A DNA stretch of 7,460 nucleotides from Moraxellaceae bacterium (GCA_002402125.1 NVVG01000279.1:1-7460); one strand, 5' to 3'; positions 1 to 5,399 are shown, counted from the first letter of the stretch. Made by a program: numbers and translations. Notes: a model not told the origin generated them from the sequence alone.

Positions 1-1548
1 GCCACGCTTATTGTCATTGTGTTATCTATCATGACCGCCATGGGCTTATTTGGCTGGTTAGGCTGGACCTTAACCCCGCCCGCCGCCTCGGCCCCTACCA
101 TTATCATGACCATGGCTGTGGCCGACTGCGTACACCTATTAGTAAGCTTCTTACAAAACATGCGCGCAGGCCAAACCAAACATCAAGCCATGAAAGAAAG
201 TCTGCGTATCAATCTGCAACCGATATTTGTCACCAGCCTGACAACGGTACTAGGGTTTCTTTCGATGAACTTCAGTGAAGTACCACCCTTTAGGGACTTA
301 GGCAACACCGTAGCGATGGGCATCACCGCAGCATTTTTGTTATCGGTATTTTTCTTGCCAGCGCTAATGGCGGTATTGCCAATCCGAGTAAAAGTACAGG
401 AAAATCATGAAAGCAAAGCCATGACAGCATTGGCAGACTTTGTGATTAAGTATCGTAAAATATTGTTGTGGAGCACGGTAGTCCTAACCGTCGGCTTAAT
501 GGCCGCCGCCACTAAAAATGAAATTAACGATGAGTTTATCAAATACTTCTCCACCAACACCGAATTCCGCCAAGACACGGATTACCTGCAAGACAATATG
601 ACGGGCATTTACACCCTAGAATATTCCCTCAACAGCGGTGAAGAAAATGGCATCAGTCGTCCCGATTTCTTGGCCGATGTGGACAAGCTCAGCAAATGGT
701 TACGCACCAAAGACCAAGTCGAGCATGTGTTCACCATCAGTGATGTTTTTAAGCGCTTAAATAAAAACATGCACGCCGATGATGATAGTTATTACAAGTT
801 ACCAGGCAGCCGAGAACTGTCCGCTCAATATCTGTTGTTATATGAGATGTCATTGCCTTATGGCCTGGATCTCAATAACCAGATCAACACCAGAAAAGAT
901 TCAACCCGCTTGGTGATCACCATTAAAAACCTCAATAGCCAGCAGAGTATTGCCTTGGAGAAAGAGGTTAACCAATGGATCGATAACAACACCGCCATTG
1001 CCGATCATTATGTCGCTAGTACCAACCTAATGTTCTCGCACATAGGCGCTCGTAATGTAAAAACCATGGTAGGTGGCACCATGTTAGCCTTATTCTTAAT
1101 ATCGTTAGTGCTAATCATCGCCCTGCGCTCGTTAAAATTGGGCTTAATCAGCTTGGCACCCAACCTGATTCCCGCCTGCATGGCATTTGGTTTCTGGGGG
1201 TTGTTTAATGGTAACTTAAGCATTGCCCTGGCCACCGCCGTGGGCATGACCTTGGGTATTGTAGTGGATGACACCGTGCACTTTTTAAGTAAATACCAGC
1301 GAGCCCGCAGAGAGAACAACAAATCACCGGAAGAAGCCGTGCGTTATGCCTTTTCCTCGGTGGGTGTGGCACTATGGGTAACCACCTTGGTATTGGTAGC
1401 CGGCTTTATGGTATTAGCCTCCTCTGATTTTGGCATGAACTCAACCATGGGTTTTTTCACCGCCCTCACCATCGCCATTGCGTTGATTGTAGATTTCCTA
1501 TTTTTACCGGCCCTGCTAATGAAAGCAGAAGGAGTTAAAGATGCTTAA
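1..1548 (+). CDS. RND-superfamily (MMPL-like, COG1033-type) exporter, 5' end outside the window
   Basis: The frame is open from base 1, so the start lies upstream; 515 residues are visible and a GTG at 19 is internal. It is an inner-membrane, proton-driven exporter of the RND superfamily, in the branch linked to lipids and other hydrophobic envelope cargo. Two related membrane halves are seen. The first has hydrophobic segments at about residues 1-22, 32-50, 73-90 and 100-124 with an A-D-C-V-H motif (D42, H45). The second begins near residue 150, carries a hydrophilic periplasmic domain at about 170-350, and then a five-helix bundle with G-I-V-V-D-D-T-V-H (D423, D424, H427). The repeated D-x-x-H is typical of transport-essential acidic residues in RND proteins. 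The end of this gene overlaps the next gene by 8 bp, which suggests an operon and translational coupling. The cargo cannot be read from the sequence. Confidence 0.9.
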   Translation, partial: ATLIVIVLSIMTAMGLFGWLGWTLTPPAASAPTIIMTMAVADCVHLLVSFLQNMRAGQTKHQAMKESLRINLQPIFVTSLTTVLGFLSMNFSEVPPFRDLGNTVAMGITAAFLLSVFFLPALMAVLPIRVKVQENHESKAMTALADFVIKYRKILLWSTVVLTVGLMAAATKNEINDEFIKYFSTNTEFRQDTDYLQDNMTGIYTLEYSLNSGEENGISRPDFLADVDKLSKWLRTKDQVEHVFTISDVFKRLNKNMHADDDSYYKLPGSRELSAQYLLLYEMSLPYGLDLNNQINTRKDSTRLVITIKNLNSQQSIALEKEVNQWIDNNTAIADHYVASTNLMFSHIGARNVKTMVGGTMLALFLISLVLIIALRSLKLGLISLAPNLIPACMAFGFWGLFNGNLSIALATAVGMTLGIVVDDTVHFLSKYQRARRENNKSPEEAVRYAFSSVGVALWVTTLVLVAGFMVLASSDFGMNSTMGFFTALTIAIALIVDFLFLPALLMKAEGVKDA

Positions 1549-2350
1549 ACAAAAATCACTCGTTAGCGCATTACTGAGCTTATCACTCATGCTCAGCATA
1601 ACCCCCAGCGTCGCTCTCACCCTCGAAGGCGACGCCGCGCAAAAAGGCCTGGCCATCGCCCAAGAGTCTGACCGCCGTGACCAAGGCTGGCACGACAGCC
1701 AGGTCAGCATGACCATGACCTTACGTAACAAACAAGGTGATCAAAGCATACGTAAGTTGCGCATTAAAAACCTGGAAATAACAGGCGACGGCGACATGGG
1801 TTTAACCATCTTTGACACCCCTAAGGATGTCAAAGGCACCGGTTTTTTAAACTACTCCCATATCAATGAACCAGATGACCAGTGGTTGTACTTACCGGCG
1901 TTAAAACGGGTCAAACGCATTGCTTCAAAAAACAAATCAGGCCCCTTCATGGGCAGTGAGTTTTCTTTTGAAGATCTATCGTCTTTTGAAGTCGAAAAAT
2001 ACACCTACCAATACCTGGGTGAGGAAACGGTTAATGGATTGGCTTCCTACAAGATAGAAATGAAGCCTACCTATAAACACTCCGGTTATAGCAAGATCAC
2101 CGTCTGGATTGATAAAGAGGAATTCCGCCTACAGAAAATGGAATATTACGATCGCAAGAAATCCCTGCTAAAAACCCAGCTGTTAGGCGATTACAAACAA
2201 TATCTTGGTCAGTATTGGCGCTCACACCACGCCAAGATGAAAAACCATCAAAGCCACAAGGAAACCGAGCTAGAATTTAAAGATTACAAATTCAAAACCG
2301 GCCTCACCAAATCACAATTTAGCAAGAATGCGCTTAAGCGAATTCGCTAA
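1541..2350 (+). CDS. Secreted LolA-like protein (outer membrane lipoprotein-sorting protein family, PF17131-like)
   Basis: This 269-residue protein has a signal peptide: charged M-L-K-Q-K, a hydrophobic core at about residues 6-20 and likely cleavage after S-V-A (residue 25). The mature part has the family's alternating beta-strand pattern, including D-D-Q-W-L-Y-L-P-A-L (about 113-122), a K-R-V-K-R-I stretch, and a G-S-E-F-S-F-E-D-L block near 140-150. Members are periplasmic single-domain proteins with a LolA/LolB-like hydrophobic groove and are often encoded next to MMPL-type RND exporters, as here. It probably receives or passes on a lipid-like cargo, which is inference from the neighbour. 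The start is supported by GAAGGAG at 1527-1533, 7 nt upstream. The last ~50 codons and the terminator exist in a second copy at 3904-4174. It is not LolA itself, so no symbol is given. Confidence 0.88.
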   Translation: MLKQKSLVSALLSLSLMLSITPSVALTLEGDAAQKGLAIAQESDRRDQGWHDSQVSMTMTLRNKQGDQSIRKLRIKNLEITGDGDMGLTIFDTPKDVKGTGFLNYSHINEPDDQWLYLPALKRVKRIASKNKSGPFMGSEFSFEDLSSFEVEKYTYQYLGEETVNGLASYKIEMKPTYKHSGYSKITVWIDKEEFRLQKMEYYDRKKSLLKTQLLGDYKQYLGQYWRSHHAKMKNHQSHKETELEFKDYKFKTGLTKSQFSKNALKRIR

Positions 2351-2469
2351 TACGAGATACCACAACTAACACAGCCATAGGGCCTTGCAGCAATGCAGGG
2401 CCCTATTTTTTTGTCTATATCTTGTCTGTATGCGCCCGGCTAACCAGGGTGGCTGTCCAGAGTCTTTCT
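2198..2469 (+). repeat. Long direct repeat, copy 1 (3' end of LolA-like gene plus terminator and flank)
   Basis: These 272 bases match 3904-4174 with about 26 differences and one 1-bp gap in the T run, roughly 90% identity by hand alignment. The first 36 bases are less similar (8 differences in 36), and the match stops abruptly after AGAGTCTTTCT at 2469. This copy is part of the intact LolA-like gene, so it is likely the resident copy. The two repeats bracket the nucleotidyltransferase unit. Confidence 0.93.
2377..2412 (+). terminator. Rho-independent terminator of the RND/LolA-like operon
   Basis: The stem AGGGCCTTGCA (2379-2389) pairs with TGCAGGGCCCT (2394-2404) across a GCAA loop, with one G-T wobble. 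Outer T-A and A-T pairs may extend it. Seven T follow at 2406-2412. It lies 27 nt after the stop codon of the LolA-like gene and separates that operon from the next unit. Confidence 0.92.
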
Positions 2470-2518
2470 AGCCCTCATAGCCCCTTCCCCTTTAAAATCA
2501 GGTTTTTTTGCTTTCGAC

Positions 2519-2533
2519 TTTACATAGTGTAAA
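2519..2533. promoter_or_regulatory. Palindromic operator candidate over the -35 box
   Basis: TTTACA (2519-2524) and TGTAAA (2528-2533) form a perfect inverted repeat with a 3-bp centre. It covers the -35 box, where a bound dimer would block RNA polymerase. The HTH protein encoded just downstream is the obvious candidate for binding, as autoregulation is usual in toxin-antitoxin pairs. That assignment is inference. Confidence 0.45.
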
Positions 2534-2548
2534 TATTCTGATTATACT
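2519..2548 (+). promoter_or_regulatory. Sigma-70-type promoter for the HTH/nucleotidyltransferase pair
   Basis: The -35 box TTTACA (2519-2524, one mismatch to TTGACA) and the -10 box TATACT (2543-2548, one mismatch to TATAAT) are 18 bp apart. TTATAC read one base earlier gives a 17-bp spacer. Transcription would begin near 2555, about 35 nt before the start codon at 2591. The surroundings are AT-rich, and the upstream terminator makes an own promoter necessary. Confidence 0.65.
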
Positions 2549-2560
2549 GTTACCAAATAC

Positions 2561-2588
2561 GTAACAGGTAACAGGTAACAGGTAACAG
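2561..2588 (+). repeat. Four tandem copies of the heptamer GTAACAG next to a start codon
   Basis: Exact GTAACAG units lie at 2561, 2568, 2575 and 2582 and end two bases before the ATG at 2591. A reverse-complement copy, TGTTACC, sits at 2548-2554, overlapping the end of the -10 box. The array fills the 5' leader and supplies the only Shine-Dalgarno-like bases (CAGG near 2579-2582). It may be a protein-binding array or a length-variable tract. Confidence 0.9.
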
Positions 2589-2590
2589 GC

Positions 2591-3106
2591 ATGCTTAAAC
2601 CATTGGATACATTAGTCGCTTTAAAATATGCCTCACTAGTTCGCAGTGATTTAATGCACCTCGGCATGAGAGAAATAGGAGAGAGTATTGGCATCAGTGG
2701 GGCGGAAGTCAGTCGCTCAAGCCAGCGGCTGTTTAAAGCCAGCCTGCTCTCTCAAAAAGACTTTCGACTGCTAACCCTTAACTTAAAGGAGTGGATCGAG
2801 CACGGAATTCGCTATGCAATACCTTTGGAGGTTGAGGGCTTTGGTAGAGGCATGGCGTCGGGTTTTGATTGTCCATTACTTGAAAGTAACATGGTCGCCA
2901 AAACAAACCCTTGGGTTTGGCGTTCAAATATCGGCTCAGCTTCAGGTAATATCATCAAACCAATCTATAAGACTGTACCAATAGCCGCTGACAATGATAA
3001 ATGGCTTTATCAACTATTATCGGTGGTGGACATATTTAGAGGAGGAAAACCTAGGGAAATCAGAGAGGCCAAGCCTCTATTAGCCATGTTATTGGACAAC
3101 GCGTAG
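2591..3106 (+). CDS. Helix-turn-helix protein, putative antitoxin/regulator of the adjacent nucleotidyltransferase
   Basis: This 171-residue protein has no signal peptide or membrane segment. Residues about 24-52 (L-G-M-R-E-I-G-E-S-I-G-I-S-G-A-E-V-S-R-S) read as a helix-turn-helix of the winged type. The middle block H-G-I-R-Y-A-I-P (71-78) followed by G-R-G-M-A-S, and the tail L-L-S-V-V-D-I-F-R-G-G-K-P-R-E (about 142-156), resemble a family of small DNA-binding proteins that I recall being encoded beside nucleotidyltransferases; I cannot verify this here. The nucleotidyltransferase starts 2 bp after the stop. By analogy with AbiEi-AbiEii and similar pairs, this would be the repressor/antitoxin partner. 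The start at 2591 keeps the whole HTH; its ribosome binding site is weak and lies within the heptamer array. No gene name can be given. Confidence 0.75.
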   Translation: MLKPLDTLVALKYASLVRSDLMHLGMREIGESIGISGAEVSRSSQRLFKASLLSQKDFRLLTLNLKEWIEHGIRYAIPLEVEGFGRGMASGFDCPLLESNMVAKTNPWVWRSNIGSASGNIIKPIYKTVPIAADNDKWLYQLLSVVDIFRGGKPREIREAKPLLAMLLDNA

Positions 3107-3108
3107 TT

Positions 3109-3795
3109 ATGCTTAAGAAGACAGACTACGAAAAGAATATCAATCAATTAATAATTGTAGCCAACGAACTTCGCGAACACCTAAAGGAAATTGTGTTTGT
3201 AGGAGGTAGTGTGGTGGTTTTATTGGTGGACGATGCCGCAGCCCATGCAGCAAGACCTACTGAAGATGTTGATATTGTTGTCAATGTGGCCGCTCTCAAA
3301 GAATATTATGAATTTGAGGACATGCTGCTAGCAAAAGGCTTTATCAACGATACTAAAAGTGATGTGGCATGCCGTTATAAGAAAGGAAGCATTGCTCTTG
3401 ATGTGATGACTACAGAAGAAGATGTGTTGGGATTTACGAATATATGGTACGGGCCCGCCCTAAACTGCACTGATACGAAAACATTACCAGACGGTACAGA
3501 GATTCAGGTAATAAGCCCGATTTATTTCATAGCGACCAAAATAGAGGCATTTAAGAATAGAGGACATGGTGATTATCTCTCTGCAGATATTGAGGATATT
3601 GTTGCTGTTATGGAGAATCGCGGGCAATTATTGATAGAAATGAAAGATGCTGATGAGGATTTGCGCCAATACTTTGTTAAGGAATATGCGGATTTAGATA
3701 ACCCTGATTTTTGGAACCATGTACCAGGATGCTTAGATAATCCAGATAATGAGTTTGTCATTACAAATGCATTCAAATTTATTACATCACTATAA
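3109..3795 (+). CDS. Nucleotidyltransferase, AbiEii/MenT-like putative toxin
   Basis: This 228-residue cytoplasmic protein has a DNA-polymerase-beta-type nucleotidyltransferase fold. It shows V-G-G-S (31-34), T-E-D-V-D-I-V-V (51-58, giving the D53-x-D55 metal pair) and a third acidic residue in A-L-D-V-M (D98). The helical signature F-I-A-T-K-I-E-A-F-K-N-R-G (140-152) precedes D155, D160 and D163, as in AbiEii/AbiGii-type proteins. Such enzymes transfer a nucleotide to an RNA or protein target; some, such as MenT, block growth by modifying tRNA. The start is 2 bp after the HTH gene's stop and has only a weak GGA upstream, so translation is probably coupled. All catalytic residues I would look for are present, so it looks active. 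The target is unknown, and a plain housekeeping nucleotidyltransferase cannot be excluded. Confidence 0.82.
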   Translation: MLKKTDYEKNINQLIIVANELREHLKEIVFVGGSVVVLLVDDAAAHAARPTEDVDIVVNVAALKEYYEFEDMLLAKGFINDTKSDVACRYKKGSIALDVMTTEEDVLGFTNIWYGPALNCTDTKTLPDGTEIQVISPIYFIATKIEAFKNRGHGDYLSADIEDIVAVMENRGQLLIEMKDADEDLRQYFVKEYADLDNPDFWNHVPGCLDNPDNEFVITNAFKFITSL

Positions 3796-3903
3796 GGGGG
3801 CAGTCAGCAACTTGCTGAGGGGATAGAACTTCTGGTCCAGCGGGCCTTAACATTCGTCCAATATAAGATGACGGATTAACAAGTACACCGGCAGCGACGC
3901 GAC
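3796..3903. other. Spacer with a small hairpin between the nucleotidyltransferase gene and repeat copy 2
   Basis: This 108-bp stretch has no gene. TCAGCA (3804-3809) and TGCTGA (3813-3818) form a 6-bp hairpin with a 3-nt loop, without a T run, so it is not a clear intrinsic terminator. CTGG-T-CCAG lies near 3832-3840. Transcription of the pair would most plausibly end at the terminator carried by repeat copy 2 (4084-4117). Confidence 0.5.
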
Positions 3904-4056
3904 CAATATCTTGTTTTGAAATGGGGCTTACACCGCGCCAAGATGAAAAACCATCAAAGCCACAAAGTAACCGAGCTAGGATTTAAAGATTACAAATTCA
4001 AAACCGGCCTCACCAAATCACACTTTAGCAAGAATGCGCTGAAGCGAATTCGTTAA
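3904..4056 (+). pseudogene. Fragment of a LolA-like gene (last ~50 codons only)
   Basis: The frame from CAA at 3904 to TAA at 4054-4056 encodes 50 residues, 41 of them identical to the C-terminus of the LolA-like protein. It ends in the same S-K-N-A-L-K-R-I-R. An in-frame stop at 3877-3879 and the lack of a start codon show it is not a gene. Changes include E to V, E to G and Q to H, which suggests relaxed constraint or a foreign allele. Confidence 0.85.
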
Positions 4057-4083
4057 CACCAGATACCACAACTAACACAACCT

Positions 4084-4117
4084 TGGGGCCCTGCAGTAAT
4101 GCAGGGCCCCATTTTTT
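4084..4117 (+). terminator. Rho-independent terminator, duplicated copy
   Basis: GGGGCCCTGCA (4085-4095) pairs perfectly with TGCAGGGCCCC (4100-4110) across a GTAA loop. A T-A pair extends the stem, and six T follow at 4112-4117. It can end transcripts from the nucleotidyltransferase pair. Compared with copy 1, an A-T pair became G-C by changes on both arms and a wobble became a Watson-Crick pair. Confidence 0.9.
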
Positions 4118-4281
4118 GTCTATAGGTTGTCTGTAAGCGCCCGGCTAACCAGGGTGGCTGTCCAGAGTCTTTCTCTTTCAAGGGGGAGGTCTGAGAAAAG
4201 GGAAAAAATAGCAGCAAAATCAACCATATGCTCAGCATTCCATCAAAAAAGAAAATGCTTAGGCAAGGTTTTAGGGGGTAA

Positions 4282-4305
4282 CTTATTGACGGTGCCGTCA
4301 ATAAG
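4282..4305. promoter_or_regulatory. Perfect 24-bp palindrome, operator candidate upstream of yafN
   Basis: CTTATTGACGG (4282-4292) and CCGTCAATAAG (4295-4305) form a perfect 11-bp inverted repeat around TG. It has no T run and contains the candidate -35 box TTGACG at 4286-4291, so repressor binding fits better than termination. It could also fold as a hairpin if transcribed from upstream. Confidence 0.6.
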
Positions 4306-4314
4306 GCATATTCT
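4286..4314 (+). promoter_or_regulatory. Candidate sigma-70 promoter for yafN-yafO
   Basis: TTGACG (4286-4291, five of six consensus bases) and TATTCT (4309-4314, four of six) are separated by 17 bp. Transcription would begin near 4321, leaving the GTAC array in the leader ahead of the ATG at 4415. The -10 box is only moderate. Confidence 0.45.
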
Positions 4315-4332
4315 TTCACTTATACCCTTCAG

Positions 4333-4380
4333 GTACATAGTTACGTACATATCTACGTACACAACCGCGTACTCGACGAA
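4333..4380 (+). repeat. Four GTAC boxes at exact 12-bp spacing (iteron-like operator)
   Basis: GTAC occurs at 4333, 4345, 4357 and 4369. The first units, GTACATAGTTAC and GTACATATCTAC, agree at 10 of 12 positions, and later units drift. The joints create TACGTA palindromes at 4342-4347 and 4354-4359. YefM/Phd-type antitoxins, related to YafN, bind operators with a TGTACA core, so this array ahead of yafN is a plausible autoregulatory site. That function is inferred. Confidence 0.65.
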
Positions 4381-4414
4381 AAATAGCGCTCCGATCATCA
4401 ATAAGTGACGCCAT

Positions 4415-4735
4415 ATGAACACACAAGCCATCTTTGCAGAAAAAACCGTATCGGTTACGGAACTCAGAAAAAATCCTTCGAAATACTTTATCGAAGAGCC
4501 GGTAGCCGTGCTGTCCAACAATAGCACGGCCGGCTATGTCGTGGGCAAGGAACTGTTCGAATCCATGATGCTCCTGATCGAGGCTCAAACGCCCACCGTA
4601 CTTTCAGCGTTTCGTCCCAACAAAAACCGCTTAGCCTCTATCGCCGAACAAGGCGCCGCGTTATTATTGGCGGCCACTGACGACGAGCCAACTGATTTTG
4701 TCGAATATACGGACTTACACGACTCCAACGATTAG
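4415..4735 (+). CDS. yafN: YafN-like (Phd/YefM superfamily) antitoxin
   Basis: This 106-residue protein matches E. coli YafN from memory over residues 8-42: E-K-T-V-S-V-T-E-L-R-K-N-P-S-K-Y-F-I (9-26), then P-V-A-V-L-S-N-N and A-G-Y. That segment is the dimerising, DNA-binding N-terminal domain of type II antitoxins. The C-terminal part (F-R-P-N near residue 67 onward, acidic at the end) is where the toxin is bound and masked. The C-terminus is a little longer than the ~97-residue E. coli protein. The start codon has only a weak upstream AAGTGA, common in tightly controlled antitoxin genes. The gene overlaps the toxin gene by 38 bp, so the pair is one operon. The 12-bp boxes and the palindrome upstream are likely targets of the YafN/YafO complex. 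The frame is intact. Confidence 0.88.
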   Translation: MNTQAIFAEKTVSVTELRKNPSKYFIEEPVAVLSNNSTAGYVVGKELFESMMLLIEAQTPTVLSAFRPNKNRLASIAEQGAALLLAATDDEPTDFVEYTDLHDSND

Positions 4736-5045
4736 ACGTCTATTAGACAAAGACGAACTACGAGCGCTAGTCTCTGATTTTAACACCTACAAATCGGGTA
4801 AAGGGCTGCCCGATCTCTTTGGTCGTGACGTACAGTACGACCATCTAAACACCCCACCCATTGTTAAAAGAGAAGAAGTCTCGCACCTGCATTTAGCGAG
4901 CGAAGAAAAGCCGTGGCATTTCGCAACAAGCATTAATGGGCACCTCTACAGAAGGGGGGGGCTAGATTCCCACAAGATACTGCAACAATCTGATATATAT
5001 TTTTACTCCAGTCATTTTCTTAAAAGGATATTTCTGAAAAGATAA
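4698..5045 (+). CDS. yafO: YafO-like mRNA interferase toxin with abnormal, probably truncated C-terminus
   Basis: YafO is a ribosome-dependent endoribonuclease that cuts mRNA on translating ribosomes and is neutralised by YafN. Here 115 residues are encoded. Residues about 16-75 show the family signature: L-D-K-D-E-L-R-A-L-V-S-D-F, Y-K-S-G-K-G-L-P-D-L-F-G-R-D, Y-D, and V-S-H-L-H-L-A-S-E-E-K-P-W. E. coli YafO has 132 residues and ends in a conserved region with a hydrophobic strand and an A-E-x-F-R helix. That region is absent here: after about residue 80 the sequence runs through eight G (4954-4961) into a lysine- and aromatic-rich tail with no family resemblance. The start is uncertain: TTG at 4698 best fits the alignment with the E. 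coli N-terminus, and no ATG is suitably placed. It is likely a decayed toxin beside an intact antitoxin, though a variant family member or a homopolymer sequencing error is possible. Confidence 0.72.
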   Translation: MSNIRTYTTPTIRRLLDKDELRALVSDFNTYKSGKGLPDLFGRDVQYDHLNTPPIVKREEVSHLHLASEEKPWHFATSINGHLYRRGGLDSHKILQQSDIYFYSSHFLKRIFLKR

Positions 5046-5055
5046 AACCGTGCCA

Positions 5056-5142
5056 GCAACCTAGAGACTGAGTGTCCAAGGCGTTCCGCTGCGTCAACTA
5101 GAGTGGCGGTCCACTGGTGTTTCTTGTTTGCCTATAGGTTGC
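5056..5142. repeat. Small inverted-repeat-bounded element
   Basis: GCAACCTAGAG (5056-5066) and CTATAGGTTGC (5132-5142) are inverted repeats matching at 10 of 11 positions. Inside lies AGAGTGGCGGTCCA (5100-5113), which matches AGGGTGGCTGTCCA in both long direct repeats (2446-2459 and 4151-4164) at 12 of 14. CTATAGGTTG also occurs at 4120-4129 in repeat copy 2. This suggests a dispersed short repeat or a mobile-element end. No family is recognised. Confidence 0.45.
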
Positions 5143-5366
5143 TTGTCTATATTTGGCCTGGCCATAAGATTGATCCCCTGCAGCATTTTTCACCCTGTTA
5201 TTGCCCTCCTTCGCACAACTTCAACCCAATTTTCAACGCTACCGCCACACTGCCAATATATTAACGCAACATTTCGATCAAAATAGATACAAAAACACAC
5301 AAAAGCCAAAAAACCCGCCACAGCCCCCTTCATACAGCTACTTGTCAATTTTATGGCTCAGAAAAG

Positions 5367-5388
5367 CGTCAATTTTTAAAAACTGACG
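5367..5388. terminator. Weak hairpin, possible terminator
   Basis: CGTCAATTTTT (5367-5377) and AAAAACTGACG (5378-5388) are complementary at 10 of 11 positions and are followed by GGTTTTAAAAC. The inner pairs are all A-T, so the effective stem is short. It could end transcription from the yafO side, or be incidental in AT-rich DNA. Confidence 0.25.
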
Positions 5389-5399
5389 GTTTTAAAACT

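Larger units (their letters stand above)
3904..4174 (+). repeat. Long direct repeat, copy 2 (gene remnant plus terminator and flank)
   Basis: These 271 bases align without internal rearrangement to 2198-2469. The offset is 1706 before and 1705 after a 1-bp difference in the T run. Differences are scattered and include coding, stem and flank positions, so this is an old duplication or an allele from a related genome, not a recent exact copy. The right end of the match is sharp; the left end fades out. Confidence 0.93.

Noticed and set aside
1008..1322. 104-codon minus-strand frame inside the exporter gene, and a similar 71-codon one at 1516-1731
   Set aside because: They lie opposite well-supported genes, have no family resemblance and no ribosome binding sites.
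2430..2469. Repeat flank considered as an integron attC site
   Set aside because: GGCTAACC resembles a core site, but there is no matching GTTRRRY partner or the imperfect hairpin expected of attC.
1541..2600. Identical first ten bases, ATGCTTAAAC, at the starts of the genes at 1541 and 2591
   Set aside because: Start codon plus common Leu-Lys codons; the similarity does not extend to either side, so it is taken as chance.
3573..3776. 67-codon minus-strand frame opposite the nucleotidyltransferase
   Set aside because: It is antisense to a well-supported gene with no independent signal.
4333..4380. Periodic GTAC boxes considered as a small CRISPR array
   Set aside because: Units are 12 bp with no spacers, and no cas genes are nearby; operator boxes fit better.
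4127..4408. 93-codon plus-strand frame upstream of yafN
   Set aside because: It runs through the repeat flank, the palindrome and the GTAC boxes, has no ribosome binding site, and its residues look random.
4243..4588. Two overlapping minus-strand frames opposite yafN, considered as an antisense gene
   Set aside because: They are shadows of the yafN coding strand and its operator, with no recognisable domain or promoter evidence.
5201..5386. 61-codon frame in the long noncoding region
   Set aside because: It has low-complexity K/N/P/Q content, no clear ribosome binding site, and its end overlaps a hairpin. Probably chance.
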